A stretch of 43,385 nucleotides of DNA from Rhodothermales bacterium (GCA_014879465.1 JACSSA010000106.1:1-43385); one strand, 5' to 3'; positions 28,811 through 37,654 are shown, counted from the first letter of the stretch. Notes: generated from the sequence alone by a model not told the origin. Translations and numbers: made by a program.

Positions 28811-30169
28811 TTACGAAACGGACCGGCCTTCAAGCTCGAAGCGTTCCATGTAGCGGTAGAGGGTGGAGCGGGTGATGCCGAGCGCCTGTGCAGCCCGCTG
28901 GATGTTGCCGTTGAACACCCGCAAGGCCTCGGCGACCGCGTCGCGCTTGACGTCTTCGAGGGGGCGGACGCCCCGGTGGGTGCGCCCGTGCGCGTCGGCG
29001 TCGTCGGGGGTGATCAGGTCGGTGACTTCGATAGCGGGACCGTCGGCAAGCAGGAGTGCCCGTTCCACCGCGTTTTTGAGCGCTTTGACGTTGCCGGGCC
29101 ACGCATGGTCGAGCACCACGCGCTTGGCAGGCGTGGAGAAGGGGCGGGGCGCGAGGTCGGGATGGCGTTCGAGGTAGCCTCGGCGGAACTGTTCGGCCAG
29201 CAGCACCGCGTCGTTGGCGCGCTCGCGCAGCGGCGGCAGCGGGATGCTCAGGTCAAACACGCGATCAACCAGCTCTTCGCGGACGAGGCCTTCGCGCACC
29301 AGCGTCTCCGCGTCGCGGGTGCTGGTGGCAATCAGCCGGGCGGTCAGCGTTTGGCGCGTGCGTCCGCCGATGCGTACAAACGACCCCTCCCGCAGAGCCG
29401 CGAGCAAGCGGTTTTGCGTTGGGCGGCCCAGTTCTGCGATCTCGTCGAGTACCAGCGTGCCTTCGGCGGCTTGTTCGAGCAGGCCGGGTTGGGGCTGATC
29501 GTCCGGCCCGCGCTCAAGGCCAAAGAGGGCGACTTCGAGGCCTTCGTCGGGGGCAACGGCGCAGGCGAGGGTCAGGAAGGGGTGGGCACGACGCGGGCCA
29601 GCGTAGTGAATCGTGCGGGCGGTCAGCTCTTTGCCCGTTCCGGGTTCGCCCGACAAGCCCACATACACCGAATCGTTCTGGATGGCTTTGTCCACGAGCA
29701 CATACACCTTTTGCATCGCGGGACTTTCGCCCAGCAGCGCGGCGTTCGTGCCGTCGTCGAAGCGTGCCCGGAGGCAGGCCAATTCTGAGCGCAGGCGGTA
29801 GCGCTCGGCCACATGTTCGGCCACGCGCTGCACCTTGTGCAGGTCGTCTTGGCCCTTGGTGATGTAGTCGTACGCGCCAAGGCGCACGGCCTCGACGGCC
29901 ACCGAGACGTCGATCTGAGCCGAAAGCACGAGGATGGCGAGGTCGGGGCGGCGCTCCCGCAGCTGACGGAGTGTTTCGAGGCCGCCTTGACCGGCCATGA
30001 TGAGGTCGAGCACGACGAGGTGGACGTCGCCATTGAGTTCGGCAAGTGCGGTCTCACCCCGGCTGAACACGTCCACGCGAAGGCTGGGGATGCGTTCAAG
30101 CTGGTAGCGAAGCACCGACGCGTAGGCGCGGTCGTCTTCCACGACGAAGCAGCGGATGGGGGCGCTCAT
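28811..30169 (-). CDS. NtrC-family-like response regulator: receiver, AAA+ and Fis HTH domains, GAFTGA absent
   Basis: Receiver LVVLDLIMAGQGG; AAA+ GEPGTGKE and GTLVLDEIAELG; C-terminal GNIQRAAQALGITRSTLYRYMERF. Confidence 0.9.
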   Translation of the reverse strand: MSAPIRCFVVEDDRAYASVLRYQLERIPSLRVDVFSRGETALAELNGDVHLVVLDLIMAGQGGLETLRQLRERRPDLAILVLSAQIDVSVAVEAVRLGAYDYITKGQDDLHKVQRVAEHVAERYRLRSELACLRARFDDGTNAALLGESPAMQKVYVLVDKAIQNDSVYVGLSGEPGTGKELTARTIHYAGPRRAHPFLTLACAVAPDEGLEVALFGLERGPDDQPQPGLLEQAAEGTLVLDEIAELGRPTQNRLLAALREGSFVRIGGRTRQTLTARLIATSTRDAETLVREGLVREELVDRVFDLSIPLPPLRERANDAVLLAEQFRRGYLERHPDLAPRPFSTPAKRVVLDHAWPGNVKALKNAVERALLLADGPAIEVTDLITPDDADAHGRTHRGVRPLEDVKRDAVAEALRVFNGNIQRAAQALGITRSTLYRYMERFELEGRSVS

Positions 30170-31338
30170 ACGGGTTCGGAGGGAAGGGAGGCGACGGCAA
30201 GCGTGGGGCGGGCCCAGCAGCAGCGAAAGGCCGCGCCGCCTTCGGGGGAGGGAAGGTGCACGATGCTTCCGCCCCAACTTTCGATGGTGGTGCGGCAGAA
30301 ATAGAGGCCGAGGCCCGCTGCGCCGCTCGCGCCAGGGCCGCGGCTGAAGCGGCGAAACAGCATCGGGCGAAAGGCTTCGGGTACGCCCATGCCTTCGTCC
30401 GTCACCGTGAGACAGATGCGGTGGGGCAGGGTGTTGAGGGCCATGCGGACGGTGGAGCCGGGCGGGGTGTGGCGCAGGGCATTATCGAGCAGGTTGGCAA
30501 CGACGCGTTCGAGGCGCACCCGTTCGCCTACCACCAGCGGTGCCGTAGTGGCATCGGTGTGGTCTTCGAAAAGCAGATGGACATTCTTCTGCCGGGCCGT
30601 AGCGCCAAACGAGGCCAGCATGGCTTTGACCGCCTCGCGCACATCGGGAAACGGCCCGTCGAGAGGCGCAGGCGGGCGCTGTTGCGCCAGTACCGCGTCG
30701 AGGAAGCCGCGCACATACGCTTGCATCCGGTCGACTTGGGATTGGGCGATGCTGTGCAGTTCGAGGCCGGGTTCGGCCACAAACCCGTCTTGCCGCAAGA
30801 ATTCAAGGCTGGCCCGAAGCGAGGCGAGCGGCGTACCAAGGTCGTGAAGGAGGCAGGAGATCGCGTCCTCGTGCTGCTGAAAGTCGCGGCGGAGGGCTTC
30901 GAAGGCCAAGGCTTGTTCGCGGCTCTGCTGAAGCGCGTGGCGGTAAGCGTCGAAGGGAATGGCGGGCGGGCGCAGCAGCAGCAGCGGGCCGGAATCGAGG
31001 CGGAGGGCAAGGGCTTCCAGGATCACCTCCGAGCCGTCGGGGGCGGTTTCGGTCCATACGCCCGAGGCGAGCGGTCCAGGGGCATGCCCAAGCCAGAAGT
31101 CGTCGGCGTCGGCGAGGAAGGCGTCGAGAAAAAGCGAGACGGCCCGCAAGTCGGCGCGCGTGTCGTCAAGGCCGGGCCAGAGCGTCGTAAACCACGCAGG
31201 AGTGTCTCCGGTAACGGCGAAGCGTCCCGAAGGCAACGGGCGCAGCAACGCACCGCCCAGCAGCGTGGCGATCTGGCTGGCAGAGTCCGGAAGCGGAGAT
31301 AGCGGCACGGGGAAGCGGCGGATAGCGGTGCGACCCAT
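30166..31338 (-). CDS. Histidine kinase without obvious TM segments
   Basis: H-box CLLHDLGTPLASLRASLEFL; N-box VVANLLDNALRHTP; DEGMGVP; GLGLYFCRTTIESWGG; stop overlaps RR start. Confidence 0.9.
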   Translation of the reverse strand: MGRTAIRRFPVPLSPLPDSASQIATLLGGALLRPLPSGRFAVTGDTPAWFTTLWPGLDDTRADLRAVSLFLDAFLADADDFWLGHAPGPLASGVWTETAPDGSEVILEALALRLDSGPLLLLRPPAIPFDAYRHALQQSREQALAFEALRRDFQQHEDAISCLLHDLGTPLASLRASLEFLRQDGFVAEPGLELHSIAQSQVDRMQAYVRGFLDAVLAQQRPPAPLDGPFPDVREAVKAMLASFGATARQKNVHLLFEDHTDATTAPLVVGERVRLERVVANLLDNALRHTPPGSTVRMALNTLPHRICLTVTDEGMGVPEAFRPMLFRRFSRGPGASGAAGLGLYFCRTTIESWGGSIVHLPSPEGGAAFRCCWARPTLAVASLPSEPV

Positions 31339-31359
31339 AGGAGAGCGGAAAGGCGCGTT

Positions 31360-31860
31360 TCAGACGAGATGCTGGGCGAGCCGGGTGAAAGCGTCGTCAA
31401 CACCTTCGCCGGTTCGGGCACTCGTAAGCACAAGCGCAATGTGGCCCGGGAAGGTGTCGGCGGCGTCGGGCGGTACGTCCCACTCCGTGGAGAGGTCGGC
31501 CTTGTTGAGCACTACCACATAGGGAAGTGGACCGTACGCCTCTTCGATGCGGCGGCGCAGGCCTGCGGCTTCGGTCAGCGTGGCACGGCGCGTTCCGTCG
31601 GCCACGAGCAGATAGCCAGCAGCCCCGCGAAGCCGCTCGGTTTGAAAGGTTTGGAAACGATCCTCGCCGTTGAGATCCCACACGACAAGGTCGATAGGCG
31701 CTGCGCCCACCTCCACCGTTTTGCGATCCACCTTCACGCCAATCGTCGTCAGGTAGCGCTCCGAGAACACCCCGTGGACAAACCGGCTCACCAAGCTGGT
31801 CTTGCCGACGGCCGACGCGCCGACAAGGCAGATCTTGCGAGGAAGGTGCGAAGGCAGCAT
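31360..31860 (-). CDS. Ras/Rab-like small GTPase (alternative start at 31893)
   Basis: G1 GASAVGKTS; TTIG switch I; G3 WDLNGED; G4 NKAD; G5 TSARTGEGV. Confidence 0.85.
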   Translation of the reverse strand: MLPSHLPRKICLVGASAVGKTSLVSRFVHGVFSERYLTTIGVKVDRKTVEVGAAPIDLVVWDLNGEDRFQTFQTERLRGAAGYLLVADGTRRATLTEAAGLRRRIEEAYGPLPYVVVLNKADLSTEWDVPPDAADTFPGHIALVLTSARTGEGVDDAFTRLAQHLV

Positions 31861-32071
31861 CGGGACGGGAGGCCGTGTTGTTTTTTGATACATTCGAAAA
31901 CGAATCGCGGGCAATATACGACGTTGGATTCGTGAATGTACCACCCTGAGACATCTTGGTGCGAGAAAATCCTGTTTGCCTTCGCGCTGCACGGCCCGAC
32001 TTTTGCCGGGTGTACCGATGCCGGGCACTGTGCCCGATCTTTCCAGCTTTGGGCTTCTTCGAGCTGAGCTT

Positions 32072-32626
32072 ATGGACATGGACGCGCTTCTCTCCGATTC
32101 CAACGCCCCGGGGCTGCCACCGCCCCCTGTCTCCCCGACGGCCGCGCCGTCGCCCGATGCCGAGAACCTCGCCCGCATCCGAAGCATCCTCTTTGGCCAG
32201 CAGGTGGAGACGTTTGAGCACCGCTTCGCTGCGCTCGAAACCGACCTTTCTACCCGTCTCGCTGCGCTGGAACGCACGCTTGCCGACCGCGCCGATGCCC
32301 TCGGCGGGCGCCTTGACACGCTCCGCGACGACACCACCGCCCGTTTTCACGCCCAACAGGCCACCCACGACGCCGCCACCGACGCGCTCCGATCGGCCCT
32401 TTCCGACGTTGCCACAACCAACGAAGCGGCTCGTGCGGACCTGAACGCCACCTACGCCGCCCGCGCCGATGCGCAGGACGAGACGGTGCGCACGCTCTCG
32501 GCCACCGTCGACCGCCTCACCGACGGGCTGTCTCGCGACAAGGCCGACCGGGCGCTCCTCGCCGAGTTGTTCGATCATCTTGCCCAGCGGCTGCGTGGCT
32601 CGTCCGAGGCCGCCAGCGACGTCTGA
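32072..32626 (+). CDS. Coiled-coil protein, divergent from the GTPase operon (alternative start 31976)
   Basis: ENLARIRSILFGQQVETFEHRFAALETDLSTRLAALERTLADRADALGGRLDTL; heptad-like repeat. Confidence 0.7.
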   Translation: MDMDALLSDSNAPGLPPPPVSPTAAPSPDAENLARIRSILFGQQVETFEHRFAALETDLSTRLAALERTLADRADALGGRLDTLRDDTTARFHAQQATHDAATDALRSALSDVATTNEAARADLNATYAARADAQDETVRTLSATVDRLTDGLSRDKADRALLAELFDHLAQRLRGSSEAASDV

Positions 32627-32634
32627 TCGCGCCC

Positions 32635-34533
32635 GTGGAACCGACCGCCGACGAACCCATCCGCGACGCCGCCGACGAGCGTCCCCGCGCCGATGACGAC
32701 GTAGAGACGTCCCCCGAGGACGTCTCTGCTGCCGATTCCGCTGCGCCTTTGTTGGATGCACCGGAATGGGACGTGACCGACTCGACAGGTCTGGTTGCCG
32801 AAGCCTCGGACGCGGCTGCGCCGGAGGCTTCGGATTGGCAGGTGCTGGGGTCGCTTGGGCCGCTGCCGGATGACCTCGCCCAACTGCGCGCGTTGCTTGT
32901 GGGGCCGGAGCAGGCGGAAATCGCCCGGCTGCGCCGCCGCCTTCGCCTTCTCGAACAGAAAGGGCAGGGGCTGGCCGCCGATGCCGTGGCCGAGGCGCTT
33001 CCCGACGCGGTCGTGGAGAACGACCGTCAAGGGCCTCGTTTGGCTACGGCCCTTGCACCTACCGTGCGGCAGTCGCTGCAGGTGGCCGTGCGCGAGGATC
33101 CGGAGCCGGTGGCCGAAGCCATCTTTCCGATCATCGGCCCGGCCATACGACGGGCGGTGACGGACGCCATGCGCTCGATGACGTCATCGATCAACCAGAC
33201 GATGGAGCGGTCGCTGTCGCTGCAATCGGTCGGGTGGCGCGTGGAGGCGGCCCGCACGGGGCGTCCGTTTTCGGAGATCGCGCTCTCTCACATGCTCCAA
33301 TACCGGGTGGAGCAGGTCTTCTTGATCGACCGAGAGACGGGGCTTCCGCACCTGCATGTGGTGGCCGACGACGTGCCGGAGCCGGACGCACAGCTTTTTG
33401 CCGGGATGCTCACGGCCATCCGCGACTTTGCCCACGACACCCTCGGCGCGTCGTCGGACACGTTGGGGCGTTTGCAGATGGGCGAGATGGAGGTTTGGAT
33501 TGAGGCCGGGCCGTCGGCCTATGTGGCGGCGGTGGTGCGGGGCGTGCCGCCGCCGGAACTGCGCGGCACGCTTGCCGAGGTGGTGGAGGGCGTGCACCTG
33601 AAATACGGGCGCGAACTGGCCCAACCGCCCGGCGCGGTGCCGCTCGACCCGGCGCGCCCGGCGCTGGCGATGGCGCTTACCCGGCAACTGCGCGAGACGC
33701 GCAAGGGGCTGAATCCGTTCGCCAAAACGGTGCTGGTGCTGGCCGCGCTGGCGCTCGTCGGCTGGATCGGCCTGTCGGCGTGGCGGGCTTGGGCTTGGCG
33801 CGACGCGGTGGCGCGGCTGCGGGCGACGCCCGGCGTGGTCGTGACCGAGGCGCGCCGCACCGGCGGCACAGGCCACGTCGAGGGCCTGCGCGATCCTCTG
33901 GCCCTCAACGCGCAAGCGGTTGTGTCCGCTTCGCGGTGGAAGAACAGGCCGGTCGAGTGGGCGCTGCGGCCGTTCGTCTCTCTTGAGCCGACGTTTGTGG
34001 CGGCCCGCGCCTCCCGGCTGCTCAATGCACCGTCGACGGTGACGCTCGCCGTGCGCGGCGACACGCTCGTCGTGGGCGGCCGCCCCGACGCCTCGTTTGT
34101 GGAGAAGGCCAGGCGCGAAGGGCCGTATGTAGACGGCGTGCGCGAGGTAGCGATTGTGCGAGACTTCGCGGCCGAACGGGCGCAGATGCGGCAGATCGCC
34201 GCACGGCTCAACGCCACCCAACTCGTTTTTGCCAGCAACTCCTCCGAGCCGACGGGCTTTGCGGCGGCGGCGGCGGACTTCGCCGAGCTCGAACGCTTGG
34301 CCGCCGCGACCGGCACAGCCTACCGCGCCGAGGTGACAGGCTACGCCAGTCCCGAAGGCACCGATGCCGAGAACCAAGCGCTCAGTCAAATCCGCGCCGA
34401 ACGTACGGTTGAACGGCTGGTCGCCGCCGGTGCCAAAGCCGAGCGGTTTGCTACGCGCGGAGCGGGCGTGGACGCCAGTTCCGAGCCGTCGCGCCAGCGC
34501 CGAGTCGTGTTTCGGGTGAACGTGGGGTCGTAA
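32635..34533 (+). CDS. OmpA-domain protein with large predicted cytoplasmic N-terminus and single TM
   Basis: GTG start; LVGPEQAEIARLRRRLRLLEQKG; APTVRQSLQVAVREDPEPVAEAIFPIIGPAIRRAV; TM FAKTVLVLAALALVGWIGLSAW; OmpA-like VTGYASPEGTDAENQALSQIRAERTVERLV. Confidence 0.85.
   Translation: MEPTADEPIRDAADERPRADDDVETSPEDVSAADSAAPLLDAPEWDVTDSTGLVAEASDAAAPEASDWQVLGSLGPLPDDLAQLRALLVGPEQAEIARLRRRLRLLEQKGQGLAADAVAEALPDAVVENDRQGPRLATALAPTVRQSLQVAVREDPEPVAEAIFPIIGPAIRRAVTDAMRSMTSSINQTMERSLSLQSVGWRVEAARTGRPFSEIALSHMLQYRVEQVFLIDRETGLPHLHVVADDVPEPDAQLFAGMLTAIRDFAHDTLGASSDTLGRLQMGEMEVWIEAGPSAYVAAVVRGVPPPELRGTLAEVVEGVHLKYGRELAQPPGAVPLDPARPALAMALTRQLRETRKGLNPFAKTVLVLAALALVGWIGLSAWRAWAWRDAVARLRATPGVVVTEARRTGGTGHVEGLRDPLALNAQAVVSASRWKNRPVEWALRPFVSLEPTFVAARASRLLNAPSTVTLAVRGDTLVVGGRPDASFVEKARREGPYVDGVREVAIVRDFAAERAQMRQIAARLNATQLVFASNSSEPTGFAAAAADFAELERLAAATGTAYRAEVTGYASPEGTDAENQALSQIRAERTVERLVAAGAKAERFATRGAGVDASSEPSRQRRVVFRVNVGS
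32701..32729. repeat. Palindrome inside the OmpA-protein ORF
   Basis: gtAGAGACGTCCcccgaGGACGTCTCTgc, 10-bp perfect arms plus one wobble and one more pair. Confidence 0.65.
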
Positions 34534-34614
34534 CTACGGTTGGAATCCGGAGTGACAGACGACCGACACCCTCCCGTGCCGATCTTGTCCGGCATCCACC
34601 CAACCCTTACCCGG

Positions 34615-35175
34615 ATGCCCGCCGAGCGTCGCCGCGTTGTTGTTTCCGAATTCCTCTCGCTCGACGGCGTGATGGAGAACCCGTCGTGGACGTTCCCGTA
34701 TTGGAACGACGACGTGGCAGCCTTCAAGACCGAAGAATCCAAGCCGGTTGAGGCGCTGCTTTTGGGGCGGCATACCTACGAGATGTTCGCTGCGGCGTGG
34801 CCCGACTCGCCGGACGAAGGTGCGCCGTGGATCAACGCGCTGCCCAAGTACGTCGCCACCACGACGCTCGCACCCGCCGACTTCGAGCGCATCGGCTGGA
34901 ACGCCCGTTCGTTGGGCGACGATGTGCCCGAGGCCGTTCGTGCCCTCGTCGCGGAGCCGGGTGGCGACCTGCTCGTCTACGGCAGCGCCGAGCTTGTCCA
35001 AACGCTGCTCGAATACGATCGGGTAGACGAACTTCGGTTGCTCGTCTACCCGCTGACACTGGGCGAAGGCAAGCGGCTCTTCGGCACGGTTCCGGCCACA
35101 TTTGCCCTTGCCGAAGCCCGGGCACTGTCGTCCGGCGTGGTGGCAATGGTCTATCGGCGACGAGAGAACGCCTGA
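34615..35175 (+). CDS. Dihydrofolate reductase/RibD C-terminal family protein
   Basis: VVVSEFLSLDGVMENPSWTFPY; ALLLGRHTYEMFAAAWP; DLLVYGSAELVQTLLEYDRVDELRLLVYPLTLGEGKRLF. Confidence 0.9.
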   Translation: MPAERRRVVVSEFLSLDGVMENPSWTFPYWNDDVAAFKTEESKPVEALLLGRHTYEMFAAAWPDSPDEGAPWINALPKYVATTTLAPADFERIGWNARSLGDDVPEAVRALVAEPGGDLLVYGSAELVQTLLEYDRVDELRLLVYPLTLGEGKRLFGTVPATFALAEARALSSGVVAMVYRRRENA

Positions 35176-35271
35176 CGGCTCAGTCCGTGGGGCAGGGGTT
35201 TGCGCCGGCCAAGTCCTTCGGATGCATCCGTGGAACAGGTTGTTGGCGAACGCTTATGAACCCTTTCCGCT

Positions 35272-35344
35272 GGACCCGTAGCTCAGTGGTTAGAGCAGGG
35301 GACTCATAATCTCTTGGTCGCAGGTTCAAACCCTGCCGGGTCTA
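35272..35344 (+). tRNA. tRNA with CAT anticodon (elongator Met or Ile2)
   Basis: Cloverleaf: GGACCCG acceptor, GCTC..GAGC D arm, CTCATAA anticodon loop, GCAGG-TTCAAAC-CCTGC T arm, CGGGTCT 3' arm. Confidence 0.9.
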
Positions 35345-35350
35345 CTTTTG

Positions 35351-35386
35351 CGCACCCTGGCAGGGCCGATGTCTTGTCAGGGTGCG
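35351..35386. terminator. Hairpin between tRNA and converging aminotransferase gene
   Basis: cgcaccctggca...tgtcagggtgcg inverted repeat. Confidence 0.65.
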
Positions 35387-35390
35387 GCGT

Positions 35391-36524
35391 TTAGCCGAAC
35401 CGCTGCACGGCATCGAGCATCCGCGCAAGGTCGTCGTCGGTGTTGGTCCATGTCGGCGAGACGCGCACGAGCCGGTTTCGGGCCGAGACCGTGATCCGCT
35501 CGCTCGCCAGCGCCTCAACGAGCGCGTCGGGGCGCGGGTGGCGGAAGGTGACGATCCCGGAGGCGTGCGCCTCGTCGTCGGAGCCGTAGCACGCGAGGCC
35601 GAGTCGGTCGAGGTTCTCGCGGAGTCGCCGCGACAGGCCGAGTACATGCGCCTCGATGGCGTAGGGGCCGAAATCCTCCACCTGTTTGAGCGCCGCGCCG
35701 AAACCCAGCGCGCCCATGTGGTTGAGCGTGCCAAGGCGGAAGCGACGGGCGTCGGGGTGGAACCGCAGGTCGTAGGCGAAGAAATCGTCCCACTTGACCG
35801 GCACGTTGAGCCAGCCTGCGCGCGGGGTGATGCGTTCCTGCACGGCCTCGGTGAGGTAGAGGTAGCCGATGCCCTGAGGCCCCATCCACCACTTTTGCGC
35901 CCCGCCCGCGAGGAAATCCACGCCGGAACGAACGGCGTCCAACTGCAACACGCCGTGGCCTTGAACGGCATCGACGGCGAGCAGTGCCCCGTGGGCGTGG
36001 ACGAGGTCGGCGAGGGCGGCCACATCGACCCGAAAGCCGGACAGAAACTGCACCCACGAGACGGTGACGAGCCGGGTGCGGGGGGTGAGCACGGCGGCGA
36101 CGTCGTCGAGGGAGAACGTGCCGTCGCGATGGGGAATGAAGTCCACCCCGACGCCCTTGCGTTCGAGGTGGAGGAACGGGTAGACGTTGGCCGGAAACTC
36201 GCAGGCGGGCAGGGCGATGCGGTCGCCGGGCTGCCAGTCCAACCCCTCGGCGAGTACGGAGAGGGCTTCGGTGGTGTTGGCCGTGAACTCGACGCGGTCG
36301 CGGACGGTGCCGAGGCTTCGGGCGAGGCGGTCGAGAGCGGCCTCGGTTTGGGGCAAGACCTGCGCGAAGTTGTCGACGGCTCGCCCGTGCCGGTCGGCGA
36401 TATCGGCCTCCAGCGCATCGACGACGCGGGTGGAGTACACGCCGGTGGCGGCGTGGTTGAGGTAGGTCTGCGCGGCGGTGTGCGGAAAGAGCGCGCGGAC
36501 GGCGGCGTGGTCGAGCACGGGCAT
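35391..36524 (-). CDS. Class V aminotransferase (cysteine desulfurase-like fold)
   Basis: YLNHAATGVYSTRVV; LAVDAVQGHGVL; DFLAGGAQKWWMGPQGIGYLYL. Confidence 0.88.
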   Translation of the reverse strand: MPVLDHAAVRALFPHTAAQTYLNHAATGVYSTRVVDALEADIADRHGRAVDNFAQVLPQTEAALDRLARSLGTVRDRVEFTANTTEALSVLAEGLDWQPGDRIALPACEFPANVYPFLHLERKGVGVDFIPHRDGTFSLDDVAAVLTPRTRLVTVSWVQFLSGFRVDVAALADLVHAHGALLAVDAVQGHGVLQLDAVRSGVDFLAGGAQKWWMGPQGIGYLYLTEAVQERITPRAGWLNVPVKWDDFFAYDLRFHPDARRFRLGTLNHMGALGFGAALKQVEDFGPYAIEAHVLGLSRRLRENLDRLGLACYGSDDEAHASGIVTFRHPRPDALVEALASERITVSARNRLVRVSPTWTNTDDDLARMLDAVQRFG

Positions 36525-36610
36525 CGGGGGAAGGGCCGAGAGGCGAAGTGGGAGCGCGGAAGTCCAAACGCCTTGGAACTTGGCCTTTGATGTTGGTTCC
36601 TCCCGCCGCC

Positions 36611-37654
36611 TCACCCCGTGCTGTCGGCGCGTTGGGCGGCGCGGCGCTCGCGCATCAGCCGATAGAAGTCCTCGGCGGCGCGCTGGTGCTCGGCAAGGGT
36701 GCGAGAGAACGTATGGCAACCGTCGCCCTTGGCGACGAAATACAGGTAGTCGTTCGTGTCGGGTTTGAGCACGGCCTTGACGGCGCTGGCGGCGGGGTTG
36801 GTCACCGGCCCCGGTGGCAGGCCTTTAAACAGGTAGGTGTTGTACGGATGTTGGATGCGGTAGTCCACGAACAGCAGCCGACGTTTCGCCCCTTCGCGCT
36901 CCAGAATAGCATATTGGACGGTCGGGTCGGCCTGCAGCGGCATCCCAATCCGGTAGCGATTGAGGTAGGTTTCAGCCACAATCGGACGTTCGCCGGGGCA
37001 ACTCGTCTCCCATTCCACGATGCTCGCCATCGTGGCGACCTGCGCGTTGGTGAGGCCGTCGGGTTGCGGGCCGTTTTCGCGCACGAGATCGTCGAACTTC
37101 TCCTTGATCGTCTTCACCACCCTGTTCGGGCTGTCGAGCCAGAAGAAGTAGTAGGTGTCGGGCAGCATAAAGCCGAGCAGGTCGCGCTGCTCCGTGTCGA
37201 GGGCGCGGGCAAGGCTGTCGGACGTGAGCGCCCGCTTCATCCCGTCCGGCCCGGCGTAGAGGTTGCGCCCCGCCACGGCCGCAAGACGGTCGAGCGTGAC
37301 GCCCGGCGGTACGGTCACCTTGACGTACGACTGCTCGCCGCGCCGCAGCTTGCCCAGCAGGTCGTAGGCCGACATGCCCTCCGGCACTTCGTAGTAGCCG
37401 GCATCGAGTTGGCGCGCCCAGCCCGTCCACTGGGCAAGGTTCTCGAACCGGCTGCGGCTCTTGATAATGCCCGCCGCATCGAGGCTGTCCACAATCTGCG
37501 AGAACGCCGCGCCGGGCGGAATTTTGACGCCACGCTTGGCATCGTCGCTGTAGTTCGGGGTGATGGAGCCGAAGACGTACCACGCGCCCGCCGCACCGAC
37601 GGCGAGAACGAGGGCCACGAGCGCCAGCAGGGCGTTGCGGGTGGAGGCGGTCAT
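36611..37654 (-). CDS. mltG: Endolytic transglycosylase MltG
   Basis: N-terminal TM; ATMASIVEWETSCPGERPIVAETYLNRYRIGMPLQADPTVQYA; YNTYLFKGLPPGPVTNP. Confidence 0.93.
   Translation of the reverse strand: MTASTRNALLALVALVLAVGAAGAWYVFGSITPNYSDDAKRGVKIPPGAAFSQIVDSLDAAGIIKSRSRFENLAQWTGWARQLDAGYYEVPEGMSAYDLLGKLRRGEQSYVKVTVPPGVTLDRLAAVAGRNLYAGPDGMKRALTSDSLARALDTEQRDLLGFMLPDTYYFFWLDSPNRVVKTIKEKFDDLVRENGPQPDGLTNAQVATMASIVEWETSCPGERPIVAETYLNRYRIGMPLQADPTVQYAILEREGAKRRLLFVDYRIQHPYNTYLFKGLPPGPVTNPAASAVKAVLKPDTNDYLYFVAKGDGCHTFSRTLAEHQRAAEDFYRLMRERRAAQRADSTG

Noticed and set aside
35272-35344. Initiator tRNA-fMet assignment
   Set aside because: Lacks a C1/A72-type initiator mismatch; elongator Met or Ile2 fits better
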